The notes under the pieces were generated by a model. That model did no database searches and was not told the DNA's origin. It saw nothing but the letters and a program-made list of their open reading frames with translations. Position numbers and translations under genes: made by a program. Shown here in pieces: positions 13,826-26,685 of a stretch of DNA of 64,000 bases (positions are counted from its first letter, which is position 1; each line of letters starts with the position of its first letter). Source of the DNA: Ecdyonurus torrentis (Eukaryota; Arthropoda; Insecta; Ephemeroptera; Heptageniidae); contig OX439136.1 of NCBI GenBank assembly GCA_949318235.1, positions 6,081,665-6,145,664 of the forward strand, read 5' to 3'.

Positions 13826-14232
13826 CTTTTTATTAACATTAATTTTACTTATTTAACTATTATAATTTTTACATAAATATAAAAACCATGTATTATTGAT
13901 TTTGTAATTTTGAATCATTGCAAGTATTTTTTTTTTTCTAAATGAATTTTGCATCCTTAAAGTTAGTCTGCTGTCTTAAAAAACTAAATCATGATTCCTT
14001 ATTTTGTTTCTCTCTATTTTCTCAACATTACTTCGTATCATAAGAAAAAAAAATACGCTTATATTTTTTCCTTTCTTTTAACATAATCTTCATAATTGCA
14101 GTAAATATATTTTTTAATTATAAAAATACTTCTAATCTCAAGAAAACTGCTTAAAAAACATAAGATAAGTTTAAAAAAATGTTACGTAGAATTCTAATAT
14201 ACAGTTTGTTATAAAAACTGAATTAGTTTAAC

Positions 14233-14575
14233 TTAAAGCCTTAGACCACATAAAACATCATGTGCTCTTTAATGAAAAAAGACGAAATGGGATCTTCAAA
14301 ACTGATGACATTTTTACCAGAATGTTAATGTATATCCCCACGAGAGAGCGTGGAAATACTGTTAAATATGCAACTTGCGTGACTATTCTTGTTTCTGACG
14401 TCAGAGACATGCAAAAATTAGTAAAAAAAAAATGCGGGTTGCATAAATCGAAATTCTCTTATCACTGCTATGGAGCTATACAGTTGGGTTTTGAGATAAA
14501 CTAAAGTTATTTATGTAAGTCCCATCAAGTGTTTTGTGGTATAAATGCTTATATTTTCTTCTGGTCTATTCGTGA
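14233..14575 (+). mobile_element. E-family element just upstream of exon a
   Basis: Starts TTAAAGCCTTAGACCACATA and runs through ACGAAATGGGATCTTCAAAA, CCACGAGAGAGCGTG and TCTGACGTCAGA to TTCTGGTCTAT, where the last bases are diverged. It matches four other copies in the window. Although an 80-codon ORF crosses it, the copies are non-coding. It ends about 97 bp before the exon a acceptor region. Confidence 0.85.
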
Positions 14576-14671
14576 AAATGTAATATTGCAAAGATATATC
14601 TGTATGATAATTTAGTGGCGGTATATGTTACGAAAAATGTTACTAATTTTATGTATTCTTGACTGTTACAG

Positions 14672-14739
14672 ATCTGAGCAGTGTTTTCGTTGTGTTGTGA
14701 TTCATGAGAAACATCATAATGTTCTGCAATACAAAGAAA
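14672..14739 (+). CDS. Internal coding exon a of an arthropod DUF7042-7045-type cysteine-rich protein
   Basis: This 68 bp exon is bounded by an acceptor ending TTACAG and a donor GTAAGT. One base completes a codon from an unseen upstream exon, 22 full codons follow, and one base carries over (phase 1). The peptide contains EQCFRCVVIHEKHHNVLQYKE, with a CxxC pair and an NVLQYKE motif that I recall as typical of the N-terminal cysteine-rich domain of this arthropod family. A TACTAAT branch-point-like sequence starts about 25 bases before the acceptor. The last base (a) joins the first two bases of exon b (ca) to give Thr, so the reading frame is continuous across the 41.7 kb intron. No biochemical function is known to me for the family; conserved cysteines suggest a disulfide-bonded extracellular protein. 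An inverted-repeat element ends about 100 bp upstream. Confidence 0.8.
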
Positions 14740-15488
14740 GTAAGTACACTTTTGTATTTTATTACTTGGATCAAAAAACATTAAAGTAACACAAAAATAT
14801 GAAAATTTTCATATCTTTTCGATAACAATTATTCAGTCATTGATTTAGAAAAAAATTACTAATAAAATAAACTAGAAAATTTACTTATTAAAAGACAAAA
14901 AAAATGCGGAAAACTATTTATTAACCAATGCAGTTACATGAAATACACAACTGCCACTAAAAGTTTGGTACTCAATACCAGAAGATTGATGTGTGTAGTC
15001 ATAATTTACACATGAGTTTCCGCGCAAGATAGCAAGTATTGTGCATCGGAAACCATAATAATATACTGTGCAATACGTATTCCTTAAACTAAGAACCAAC
15101 AGTGAAATTTTCCAAAACATGACATTTCGATATAAATTTTATTTCTGTGCATTGCAATTCATTGAAATTGTTTTCAAGTAAACTACGTATTTATTTCTAA
15201 ACTTTTATTAAATAACTTTAACACTGCATATTAATATAAGAGTTTTTAATCTGAACTTTTATAAAATCACGTTTTTATTTATACAAATATAATTTAAAAC
15301 TTTAATAAAAACATCAAGTTGACATGATGTTCATAATCATAAATTTAAAAAAAAAAATCACGATGGTCTTCTCTATACACTTTTTTATATAAACAATATT
15401 AAATTATTTATGAAGTTTCTATTGGTGTTTTTAAAAATTGACAGGTAAAGAGTTAGTGATGAAATTTAATCAGTGTACACAAACTAGA

Positions 15489-15489
15489 C

Positions 15490-15521
<32 letters not shown>

Positions 15522-15555
15522 TAAGAAAGTTTCTTAACAGTTTTTTTCGACTCAA

Positions 15556-15600
<45 letters not shown>
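15489..15600. repeat. (GA)n and (TC)n pair
   Basis: GA at 15489-15522 and TC at 15558-15600, separated by about 35 bp; the two can form a hairpin. Confidence 0.9.
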
Positions 15601-15603
<3 letters not shown>

Positions 15604-15828
15604 GTTTACTTGCTCTAAAGTTGTGCCAAGTAAGTATAATTTGTAAAATGTAATTGACAGGAGTAAAATCAAGCAAGTGCAATGCTCTGTACTTCTACTA
15701 CGTATGTACAGTACATACTGCAATCTACTGTAATCATACTGTAATCTACAGGGACTTGTAAGCATATATTGCAAAACTTTAGAGAATTACTTCTATTGTG
15801 GTTTTTCTTTTCTACAGCTGTAAGATTT

Positions 15829-15949
<121 letters not shown>

Positions 15950-16325
15950 GTACTGCATATTCTCAACAGCATTAAATTCAAAATTTACTTGCTCTATATA
16001 TTTCGAAAGATTAAAATAAAATTTTAATTACTCAAATTAAGTTTTATTATAATTATTTTTAATGATAAGATTTAAATAAAGTGTATATTTATTTACGTTC
16101 TATAGTAACTTGCAAACCCTGTTTTTTTAATGTCACTTGAGTTTTTTTTAAATAATTAAAAAAAGTTAAGATTTCGTTATGTAAATTCAGTTTCAGAATT
16201 CTATCCAGTACAACTTAAATAATATAGATGTTACTTGTTTTTAAAAGAAAGTACCTTATTTTTTTATTGCTGTGTAAAACTATTTGTCTACTAACTCTTA
16301 TACAAATTTGCAATAGGCATCAACG

Positions 16326-16357
<32 letters not shown>

Positions 16358-16651
16358 CATTTAACTGTTTTAATGGAAAGTTAAAAAAACGCAACAAAAA
16401 GGTTTCTATATAATGACTGAGAATATCCATATTATGCTATTTACTTTGCGGTTATGTTTGGGCACCTTAATGCACCGTAACTCTAATTGTATATTCAAGT
16501 AACTTTATGATAAAATAGTATATTTTATCTATAAATAAGTGTTCAGAGTGGAATCTCATAGTTTCAAACACAAAATTTCATTTAAAACAACAAAAACTTT
16601 CATACAAAAGTTTTCTATGTTACCTAAGTCTTATAAGTAGTCTTGGACTTG

Positions 16652-16774
<123 letters not shown>

Positions 16775-16885
16775 CTTGCAATTCGTCTCCAATAGTCGAG
16801 ATATCGACACTCTTGGGCAATTTGTACGTGCTAATGGCTACTGCAAGTGAAAATTACTGCAGGAATACCATGCAATAAATCTCAT

Positions 16886-16921
16886 CCCCCCCCCCCCCCC
16901 CGCTCTCTCTCTCTCTCTCTC
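16886..16921. repeat. Poly-C followed by (CT)n
   Basis: About 16 C then GCTCT repeats, an unusual GC run in this sequence. Confidence 0.9.
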
Positions 16922-17418
16922 CTACTCACTGAACATTTATCCAACTTACTGCTATTACGACACAAGTTATTTTTTTCTTCTTCAATACATTGAACTTTGC
17001 AAAGTGCATTAAAAGCAATTTACTTTGATTTGTAATTTGATTTTATATTTTCAATTACACTTTTTCATTTTCAAATGATGTTAATTTTTAATTCCATATT
17101 TTTCTAATTTGATTTTTTTTTTATCGCAATTATTACTCTCTGATGCACTATTTACATCAGCGCTGCATTTTAACTAGGTTCAGGAACCTAAGATTTTTAT
17201 TATGTACTATTCTAGTGACCTTATGTATACATGAACTTCATTTGGGTTAAAAATATTATATTTTGCCCCAACTTAAAAATTTATGAAATTGACGTACCAC
17301 ACACTCAAATTTGGAACATTTTACTGACTAAATTATTAAGTTTTGCATAAAACATTGTTAAGGTTATAAAAGATAAGACTGTATACAGGTACTGTATTGA
17401 AACTTTATTATTGTAGTC

Positions 17419-17427
17419 ATATATATG

Positions 17428-17487
<60 letters not shown>
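17419..17487. repeat. (TA)n microsatellite
   Basis: Includes TATG variants at the start. Confidence 0.95.
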
Positions 17488-17492
<5 letters not shown>

Positions 17493-17581
17493 ATTAGTTT
17501 TATTATTAATATATAATTTATAAATAATAACTAGACCAACACTTGTTGTAACATTGCTATGTTATATACTATGAACTGCCT

Positions 17582-17956
<375 letters not shown>

Positions 17957-18387
17957 ATCTATAGGTATGTTAGTCAGATAATGAAGATTCTTCAATGCAA
18001 TCTAAATAGTTGTATCACTTCGTTAATAGAGTTTTAAAAATTATATATATTTAAGACTAAGAAACTAGTAAAAAAAAGTTATGGAAGTAAAGAGAGTAGA
18101 TGTTAACTCATTAAGAAAGCACGTACGTATAGTTGAGGTTTTTATTTTTTGTGTTGTAAAACGTGATATCTCACTTAACTTTTGCTTGTTTGTTGTTAGC
18201 TTGTTTTACTTTATGATTTACTGCTAACTCGTGTGACATTTTTTTTTTTTTTTTTTTTGCTCCTTATATACCACTGATTTTTAACACTTTAACTTTACCG
18301 TACACTTAAAGAAAAAAAAATTATATTATACCACGTTATTTTTTGTTTCTTCTTACTTTTGATTTAAATATATTTTATAATGTAAAA

Positions 18388-18418
18388 GCACTTTACAACT
18401 TGAATGATTGTAAAGTGC
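18388..18418. repeat. Perfect 11 bp hairpin
   Basis: GCACTTTACAA and TTGTAAAGTGC are exact complements separated by 9 bases. Confidence 0.6.
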
Positions 18419-19220
18419 AATTTCAAACATTGAAAACTTAAGTTAAAAATAAAGTATTTTTAATCGTGAGTTCTAAATGTGGATATTATTTATAGTTGTA
18501 ATATTTACCGCTGCGTATAGTTTTTTTTTTTTTTTTTTTTTTTTACATATTATAATTTTTTTCTTTTATTTCTGATTTTCTACTCTACCCTTCAAATTCC
18601 GTAAATAAATTACAGGTAAAATACTTACATAAGTTTATTTTATTATTATTTTTACAATTTTTTTTTATTTATTCAAAGCATTTTATGTTCTTACCACGGA
18701 TAAGGTTCTTACATAATTTTATCGCGTCAGAGTATTTCGTACCACTATGTATATTTTAATGAATGTATTTTAAATATTAACCCTTGGATAAACAATTTTA
18801 AATGCATTCTTTTATATATATGAATTTAAAAATTATTGACCTAAAAAATTATAATTTGCACTTTACGTATACTATGTTTGCGCGCAAACGTAAACTTTTT
18901 TTTTTCAAGTAATTTTTTATATTTTTGTTCTTAAATGCAAGCATTAAATGGGAAAAATGAGAAATCTTAATAAAAATCGTATCTTATTTACTAACAATTG
19001 TGATTTTATTTTTAATTCGCCGTTCTTCGATACAGTAGTTTATCGTTTAAAAACATTTTTATTTACTATTTTCATTATTTCAACAAACATAAACTGAAGC
19101 GGCTTATCGGTAAGTGCGCTTTACAGGTGAGTCTAGATAGGGGTAAGGACCCCTTCTATCCTTAAGTCGTGGCCAACAATCCCACTGGGGCCTGGAAACT
19201 TTACCAATTGCAGTAACTTC

Positions 19221-19302
19221 TCTTTCTTTTTCTTTCTTTCTTTCTTTCTTTCTTTTTTTTTTTTTTTTTTTTTTTCTTTTTTTTTTCTCTCTTTTTTTTT
19301 TT
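19221..19302. repeat. (TTTC)n and poly-T tract
   Basis: Pyrimidine-only run of about 80 bp. Confidence 0.9.
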
Positions 19303-19336
19303 AAAGACTACTTAATGAAGTAGCCTTATAAGTATT

Positions 19337-19375
19337 ACCGACCTTATATCTCAAAAACTAGAAATGTTTTGGATC
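19337..19375. mobile_element. F-family terminal fragment
   Basis: ACCGACCTTATATCTCAAAA and the bases after it match the left end of the F element at 50035. It is cut off where the E-family sequence at 19376 begins, so the two are joined as a mosaic. Confidence 0.6.
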
Positions 19376-19600
19376 GTGCTTATTAATGAATAAACACGAA
19401 ATGGGATCTTCTCAACTGTTGACAATTTTTACCAGAATGTTCATGTAGCCCCACGAGAGAGCGTGAAAATACTGTAAAGTATGCAATTTAAGTGACTATT
19501 CATGTTTATGACGTCAGAAACATGAAAAAATTAGTATTAAAATGTTTTGCAGGTTTTTGTGATATAAATGCTTATGTTTTTCTCTGGTCTATTCCTTTAA
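19376..19600 (+). mobile_element. E-family element with internal deletion
   Basis: Shares ATGAATAAACACGAAATGGG, CCACGAGAGAGCGTG and TTATGACGTCAGAAACATG with the other E copies. It lacks about 120 bp after AAAATGTTTTGC, then resumes at the 3' end and closes with TCTGGTCTATTCCTTTAA. Its left terminus is missing. Confidence 0.8.
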
Positions 19601-19892
19601 TTATATTTTTATACACATTTGATATATTAGCAAAAATGAATTAATTCGTGTAATTAGTGATTTAGAAACATAAACAATAATTACTCTAATTAGTAATGTA
19701 TTTAATGTTGATTATTTATAGGAATAAATTTTATGCAGAAAGTACTATTAACCTCGTTTTATAATTATATTTAGTACAACACGTTGGAGTTTTAACTTAT
19801 ATACGTATACACTTAAATATAATGAAAGTGCATGAGTGCTGTGTTTGCATTTTGTAATTAAACTTAATGATTTGCATATTTCTTAATTGTTT

Positions 19893-19997
<105 letters not shown>

Positions 19998-20101
19998 GTA
20001 TACATTTTATGTTAGTTAAGAAAAAGAAGGCAATGGTAAAAAAAAAAAAGCAAAGTACTACGTTTAATATTGTAAAGTTCAGTAGTTTAAGAAAGCGGAT
20101 T

Positions 20102-20108
<7 letters not shown>

Positions 20109-20173
<65 letters not shown>
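20109..20173. repeat. (TC)n microsatellite
   Basis: 65 bp tract. Confidence 0.95.
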
Positions 20174-20177
<4 letters not shown>

Positions 20178-21271
20178 TTTAAGTGTCAGTAGCGGTCAGT
20201 AATCAATCATTATTACATTATCATGTAACATAATTTTGCTATCGAAAAACATTTTTTAAGAGTTATGTTCTTATGTCCTTGTAAAATATTTCTAAAAAAG
20301 CTTAGAATAAAATACTTATAATCATTATCTTAACTCATTTTCAACAATATTTATTTTGTTCACTACAAAATAATTTATAAATAACTATCTGTCATAGCAT
20401 AATTATAAATGATATTCCAATGTACATACGTAAACTAAATGCAATTATTAATACGTTTTTTTATTCTCTCCGTGTGTATTTCAATTAGACGGAATTGGTT
20501 CCAGTGATACGGGAATGAAAAAACATAGACCCTTATATAGGGATGCAAATTTTAAAATATTCGTAATTCAAAACTTGTGCATGATAACCGCCTAAATTCT
20601 TTAAATATATATATTTTTTAAATTGTCTCACTCGGTATTATTAACAATCATTGTACAAGATGTTCTTGTTTTTCTATCTATGTACAACTCATTTAAATAC
20701 GTTATATTTTATGTAATGAATACATGAAACAGCATAAAAAACCCATAATTTTCTCAATTTACAAAAAAAAAAAAAAAAAAAAAAGATAATTGCTTTAAAC
20801 TTCACGCCTTTTTTTTTTATTCTTAATTAGTCAATGTAATCTTTAGAACTGTGTACATTTAAAAAAAACTTCTATATTTCAAGAAAAAAAAAGGTGATGT
20901 TTCTTCTACATTTTATTATATATTTTACCAACCACAAAAACCAAATATAATTGGCCAATTTATAAAACAAACATTATGAAAATAATAATAATAAAAAAAA
21001 ATAGCTATATACTTCTGAATATGGTAATAATTTTGAAAGAAAGTAATAATGTTTAACCATTTTATTACTATAGTATAGAAATAGAGAAAAATCAATATGA
21101 CAGCTGTTTTGTTACCCACCAAACAAAAGTGGTATGTATCGTGACCAACGGCACTTACATCAGCAACACGCGAGTTTACTACTAGCTTGTTTTTTTTTTA
21201 TCTCATCTCTCCCCAATGTACCAAACCAACAGATGAAGATGATATATAGAGATGTCACTGTGTGTGTATAT

Positions 21272-21275
<4 letters not shown>

Positions 21276-21318
<43 letters not shown>
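21276..21318. repeat. (GA)n microsatellite
   Basis: 43 bp tract, complementary to the TC tract about 65 bp further on. Confidence 0.95.
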
Positions 21319-21321
<3 letters not shown>

Positions 21322-21379
21322 GATGAATGTTTTCCGTTTTTTATATATCAGTTTACTTTTCTTTGATTATCATATGGTT

Positions 21380-21383
<4 letters not shown>

Positions 21384-21432
<49 letters not shown>
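21384..21432. repeat. (TC)n microsatellite
   Basis: 49 bp tract. Confidence 0.95.
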
Positions 21433-21441
<9 letters not shown>

Positions 21442-22945
21442 CCTCACTATATCATGATACATATGAAGCTATTTATTATTAAATATGTATATACATTTTT
21501 TTTATTTATTGGATACATGGAAAAAATATGTGATTTATTTGTTTATATTTTATAAAAGTCAATTCCAAATCTTTTTTTTCCCTAGTATAAGGAAATTGTC
21601 TTATTTATTTCTAATATAAGATAAAAAAACTGTTTATAACTTAATACTTTTGTCTTCTGAGCTGCAATTATAAGAAATTTATTTTAAGTTTTCTTGGTAA
21701 AGTCTAAACCATATAATTTTTTTTTCTAAAAAAGCTTAATTTTTCATGAGTTCATTTTTTTTAAGTATTAATTATTATTATTATTATTTAGGTTTTAATT
21801 GATATCTTGTAATTTTAAAGTAATTATGACAGTAAATATATTGCATTCAATGGAAATTACATGATAGAAGTATTCTAATCACCTTTAGCTGTAAATTAAA
21901 AATAATAATATTAATATAGAGCCACTTTTTGAAACAAAGTTTGAATATTTTTTGGAAAAAGGAAAAAAAAAATTGCGCACTTTCAGCATATATAATAAAA
22001 AATATATATTATATTTATGTCCTTATTAAATAAAAAATAATAATACCAAAAAAAAAAAAAAAAAACTTAAACTTAATAAATATCACCATTATCCTGCTAG
22101 AGCGTACGACACTACAATGTCTAACCTTATTTATCGAACCGTGAAAAGCTAGATATCACCATTGTAGAGTAAAAATTTAATTTAAGTTGTAGTTACAATT
22201 ACAATTTTATTTTAAAAAACTTGCTTCAAAGGAGAGAGAGAACGGGAAAAGCATTATGATAAATTTAGCTACAAGGAAAAATACAGTATCAATAATATCT
22301 TAATTATTGCATCTCTTTTCATTTCTCTACTTGGTTTTATGTGATAAAAAAATATATAATTTTTTTTTAAACTAATGATGTCAAAAATTTTGACTCCTTT
22401 TAAAAAACCTCTGGTAAAAAATATTTAAAAAAAAAATCCTTATGTATATATATTAATAGTATATCAATAATGACATTTTAGTATTGATTGATAGACATCA
22501 ATATGCATCTGTAAGAGATCAATCTGATAATGAAATCAATCTTAAACTTGTCAGGCTACTGCTTCATTAGTGAAGTGGAACGAGAGAGAGAGATAGAGAG
22601 AAGTAAAAAATGACAGTTGAAAAAAATAATAAAAAGTGTGACATTAATTTTCATTTTGACAGACTCACAATGCAAAAATTATATTATTTTTTTATAGCCT
22701 TTTTCTTTGAAAATTATAATTCTTTTATAATTATTATTCATCTTATTAAAACTACATTTATTTTAAGTTTTTTTTTTTTTTTAAATAATTTCTTTTAGTT
22801 TTGTAGCTTTAAAAGAGATTTAATTTTATTAAAAATAGATGTATACATTCATAAACCAGTACTATTTTAAATTATATTCAATTTTATTATAATTAAATTA
22901 GAAAAATCTCTCTTTTTTTTTTTTTTTTTTTTTTTTAAGTATCCT

Positions 22946-22997
22946 AAAGTATACGCAACCCGCATGTCCGATGTTCACAACTGGTTGCCTATACTTG
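22946..22997. repeat. Short inverted repeat
   Basis: AAGTATACGCAACC and GGTTGCCTATACTT pair with one mismatch. Confidence 0.45.
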
Positions 22998-23306
22998 TAG
23001 ACAGTTTTCTTTTGTCCTTTTTCTTCTCTTTTTCTTTTGTTTCTTCTTTTTCTCACCTTCTTATTTTTTTCATGTTCCCACCCTTTTTTAGCACTTAAGT
23101 ATTTTTTATATTTTAACCTTTTTTTTAACAAAATGATTAAAGATATAAAAATGCAATGCAAAAAAATAATAATCAATGAAAATAATAAAGTAATTGAATG
23201 TTATTTTATTTATTAAACACCAAAGTAATTGAATTGAAAGTTATCATTATTATAATAAATATGCTCTTAAAAATCTTCTTAGTTACTGAGTTGATGCTTT
23301 GCATAA

Positions 23307-23320
23307 GGGGGGGGGGGGGG
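23307..23320. repeat. Poly-G run
   Basis: About 14 G in AT-rich surroundings. Confidence 0.9.
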
Positions 23321-23995
23321 AACGATGAGCAGTCAGAGAAACGATGTCTATGGATTAATAAATTTAAAATAATAAATATTAAATAAATCTTAAGTGAGAA
23401 AAGTAAAAACAAAAAAACAAAATTAAATTTATCGAAAAAAATAAATAAATATACTTGCTTTTTGTTTTGGATCGTATTTCCTTTTATAAAACAAATAAAA
23501 AAGGAAAATGTTAAAAAAAATCCTTTATGAAATTAAAAAGAAAAAAGAAAAAAAAAAAAACGCTGTAAAAATATCGTATGCACTTAAGTGTACACAAATC
23601 ACATCAAAGCTAAAAATTGTTTCACGCCTCTTTAACACTTTGAAATATTTTCAAACAAAAGTTTACATTTTATCAAAATTTAAATAAAAAGCAAAGGTCT
23701 TATTATATATCATATATAATATAAATATAAAAGGTCAAATATACTTAAACATTAACAAAGCAATTTTTTTTTAAGTATATTTTAGCGTTTGTTGTTTTTC
23801 TGATATTATTTGACATTTAAAAACTCACATTCAAGCTTAAAAAAAAAAAATTAAATAGTTTTTTTTTTTTTTTTTTTGAAAAAGTGTTTTCTATTTAATC
23901 CGCTTATATATTGAAATGAAAAGTAACAAGGGTCCAACAGTGTTAAATACTTGATGTGAAAGGCAGTTTTAAATAACACTAGTATATTTTTGTAA

Positions 23996-23999
<4 letters not shown>

Positions 24000-24030
<31 letters not shown>
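24000..24030. repeat. (TC)n microsatellite
   Basis: About 30 bp with one TTTC interruption. Confidence 0.9.
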
Positions 24031-24450
24031 GTAATTCGAAAATGTGATGAAAAATTGTTTATTTTAACACTTATCCACGTTTAAATAAAATCTACTTATT
24101 CAAAAAGATTAAAATAATATTTAAAAAAAACTTTCATGTATGTGTTATTTATTTTAATATGTTTGTTTTTTACATTTATACAACATATTCACTATAAAAT
24201 ATGACAATGTAAAGCTGTATTTAAGTTCTTTAGTCTTTACTATAGAATACATTTTATAAAATATTATTTAACTTTGAATTACAAATCTTTAAAGAAATAT
24301 ATTACCATACTATAAAGTATTATTTGAATGAATAAATATAGCTTTATTTCAAAATATGTTATGAGTGCAGTCAGGTTTTACAAGTTCTATCTTTTAATTT
24401 ATATGTTAAAGATTCACGGATAAATACTAAGTAATTCTACTAGCTCATCA

Positions 24451-24949
24451 TTTTATGCACACGGAAAAAAAAATTACTACCTATTGCAGGTGTACTCTCC
24501 TCCGATTCTAAAATTACCCATCAAAAGGAAGCTACTTTATTTAGTAAATGGTCAACATATCATCTTAAGTGACAGCAGCGTTGCCAGATTTAACCTTCAC
24601 TTCTTGGAGCTGCAGGTGTTCTGTGAGGTTAAATCTGGCAACACTGCTGTCACTTAAGATGACATGTTGACCATTTCTAAAGAAAGTGACATCGTTTTGA
24701 TGGTTAGAGAAGGCTGAGTGTACATGAATCCTGTATTTTGCAATAGGTAGACTTTAATTTAGAACAGGTAGTTATAAACTACAATACCACTTAATCTAAG
24801 TGAGTCACACCTTTATTATTGTAGCATATTGCACCTGCATTAGGTATTATTGTAGTATAATAATACCTGTTCTAGGTTATATGTCTACCTATTGCATTCA
24901 CAGGATTTAAATACCTGCCGTAAGTATTAATTTTTTTCTGTGCATAAAA
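24451..24949. mobile_element. Compound palindrome (two foldbacks in one 499 bp unit)
   Basis: The outer ends TTTTATGCACACGGAAAAA and TTTTTTTCTGTGCATAAAA are complementary. The first inner foldback (about 24475-24755) pairs TAAGTGACAGCAGCGTTGCC with its complement around a 40 base loop. The second (about 24727-24909) pairs AATCCTGTATTTTGCAATAG with its complement. The motif CTACCTATTGCA is shared by both. No coding sequence. Confidence 0.75.
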
Positions 24950-25294
24950 ACAAAATTTATACAATATTCTATAGCGATTATATTACATAGCATAATAGTT
25001 AAGATGTTCAGCATAATTACTTTTCTAAAATAGCATCATTTGTGCTCTACAATATAGAAATTGTTACAGCTTAAATTACGTAACATATTTTTGTTCTTGT
25101 AGAAAACAGAGAGAAATAAAAAAGTAACGACTCAAATAATAACAATAGGTAACTGAACTTCACTTTTTTCCCGTGCACTTAAATTATTAGTTTTTTTTAT
25201 TTGGAAATATAAAAAAACTCGTATGTGACAATATAAGGTGGCAATCCATTTTTATTTTTAATTACAGGACTTTTCAAGTTTGCATACATGTTTT

Positions 25295-25299
<5 letters not shown>

Positions 25300-25382
<83 letters not shown>
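25300..25382. repeat. (TC)n microsatellite
   Basis: About 80 bp tract. Confidence 0.95.
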
Positions 25383-25383
<1 letters not shown>

Positions 25384-25555
25384 TGATCTAATGCTCACAG
25401 TCACTGAAAAGTGTATCATATTTTATAATGGAAAACTAACGTAAAAAGTAAAACTAATTACATTAAAACAATATTATTATTAACTTTGAAAGTACTCAAC
25501 TATAGAATTTAATAGCTTTATAAAATGTAACCTCTGAATTCTTCATTAAAATAAA

Positions 25556-25696
<141 letters not shown>

Positions 25697-25843
25697 GTGA
25701 TACATTGTATTGTAATCCTGCGTCAGTTTAAAAAAAAAAGTCTATTGCACCAATTTTGAATTATAGATTTAATTAAATGTAACTTATTATGTCTGTGAAA
25801 GTGTCCAAAACGTTATCGATTTATTTAAGATTGGAGAAGGGAA

Positions 25844-25952
<109 letters not shown>

Positions 25953-26597
25953 CTTCTCGTATACACCAATGAATTCAGAATAATATGTTATCAATTTGAC
26001 TCAAGTAGTTCCAGTATTGAGGTTAACCTTAAAATAAATAATATTAATAATAAAAAATGTATATATATATATTCTGAGAATATGCATGTATAAAAGTAAT
26101 TTTCATAAAATTCAATTGGTATTCTGTATAAGAAAGTTAAAAACTTGTTATGAAATTCAACTTGAAGTAAAAGTTATGATTGGACTCAAAACTTTATTAT
26201 TATTACCTGAGTTTAATAAATATACAAGATGGAATAAGTTTAATAATAATATACTCTATGGATATCTATATACACCACTTCTACTTCTACAATTATTTGA
26301 ACATGATATTCCAGTCAATAATATATTTATTGAGAAGTTTATTATAATAATAAAGTTTTTACAAGTAAAATTAACGTCTTTAAATGTTCACCTATATATT
26401 TTTAATATGTATTATGATAAGTTTTCTATACCTGTCAAAGTTCTATTTAAAACAATTCTTTTCTTTCGTACAAATTCCACAGAAAAAAAAAGAGGATTAT
26501 TTGAATGCTGATTCTCCATAGATTTTTGGGCAATTATTGGCAGGATGGACGAAAATGTATTGACTAATAAAGGAGCAACTGTTTTGAGGCTAACTTT

Positions 26598-26685
26598 AAG
26601 CGATTTCGGTCATATCCGCTTCCGTTTCTCCTTACAACGCATGCGCAGTATGTCAAAACAGAAATGAATGTAAGCGAAATCGCTT
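26598..26685. repeat. Inverted repeat with 11 bp arms
   Basis: AAGCGATTTCG and CGAAATCGCTT are exact complements; the loop has GCATGCGC and is GC-richer than its surroundings. Confidence 0.5.

Noticed and set aside
14262..14504. 80-residue frame over the E-family element
   Set aside because: Other E copies do not keep the frame, so it is not coding.
14566..14781. Minus-strand frame of 71 residues over exon a
   Set aside because: It is the shadow of the + strand exon and has no homology signal.
14914..15120. Minus-strand frame of 68 residues with several cysteines
   Set aside because: Lies just after exon a on the opposite strand, has no splice context fitting the host gene and no recognisable family; considered chance.
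18388..18418. MicroRNA hairpin
   Set aside because: An 11 bp stem is too short for a pre-miRNA.
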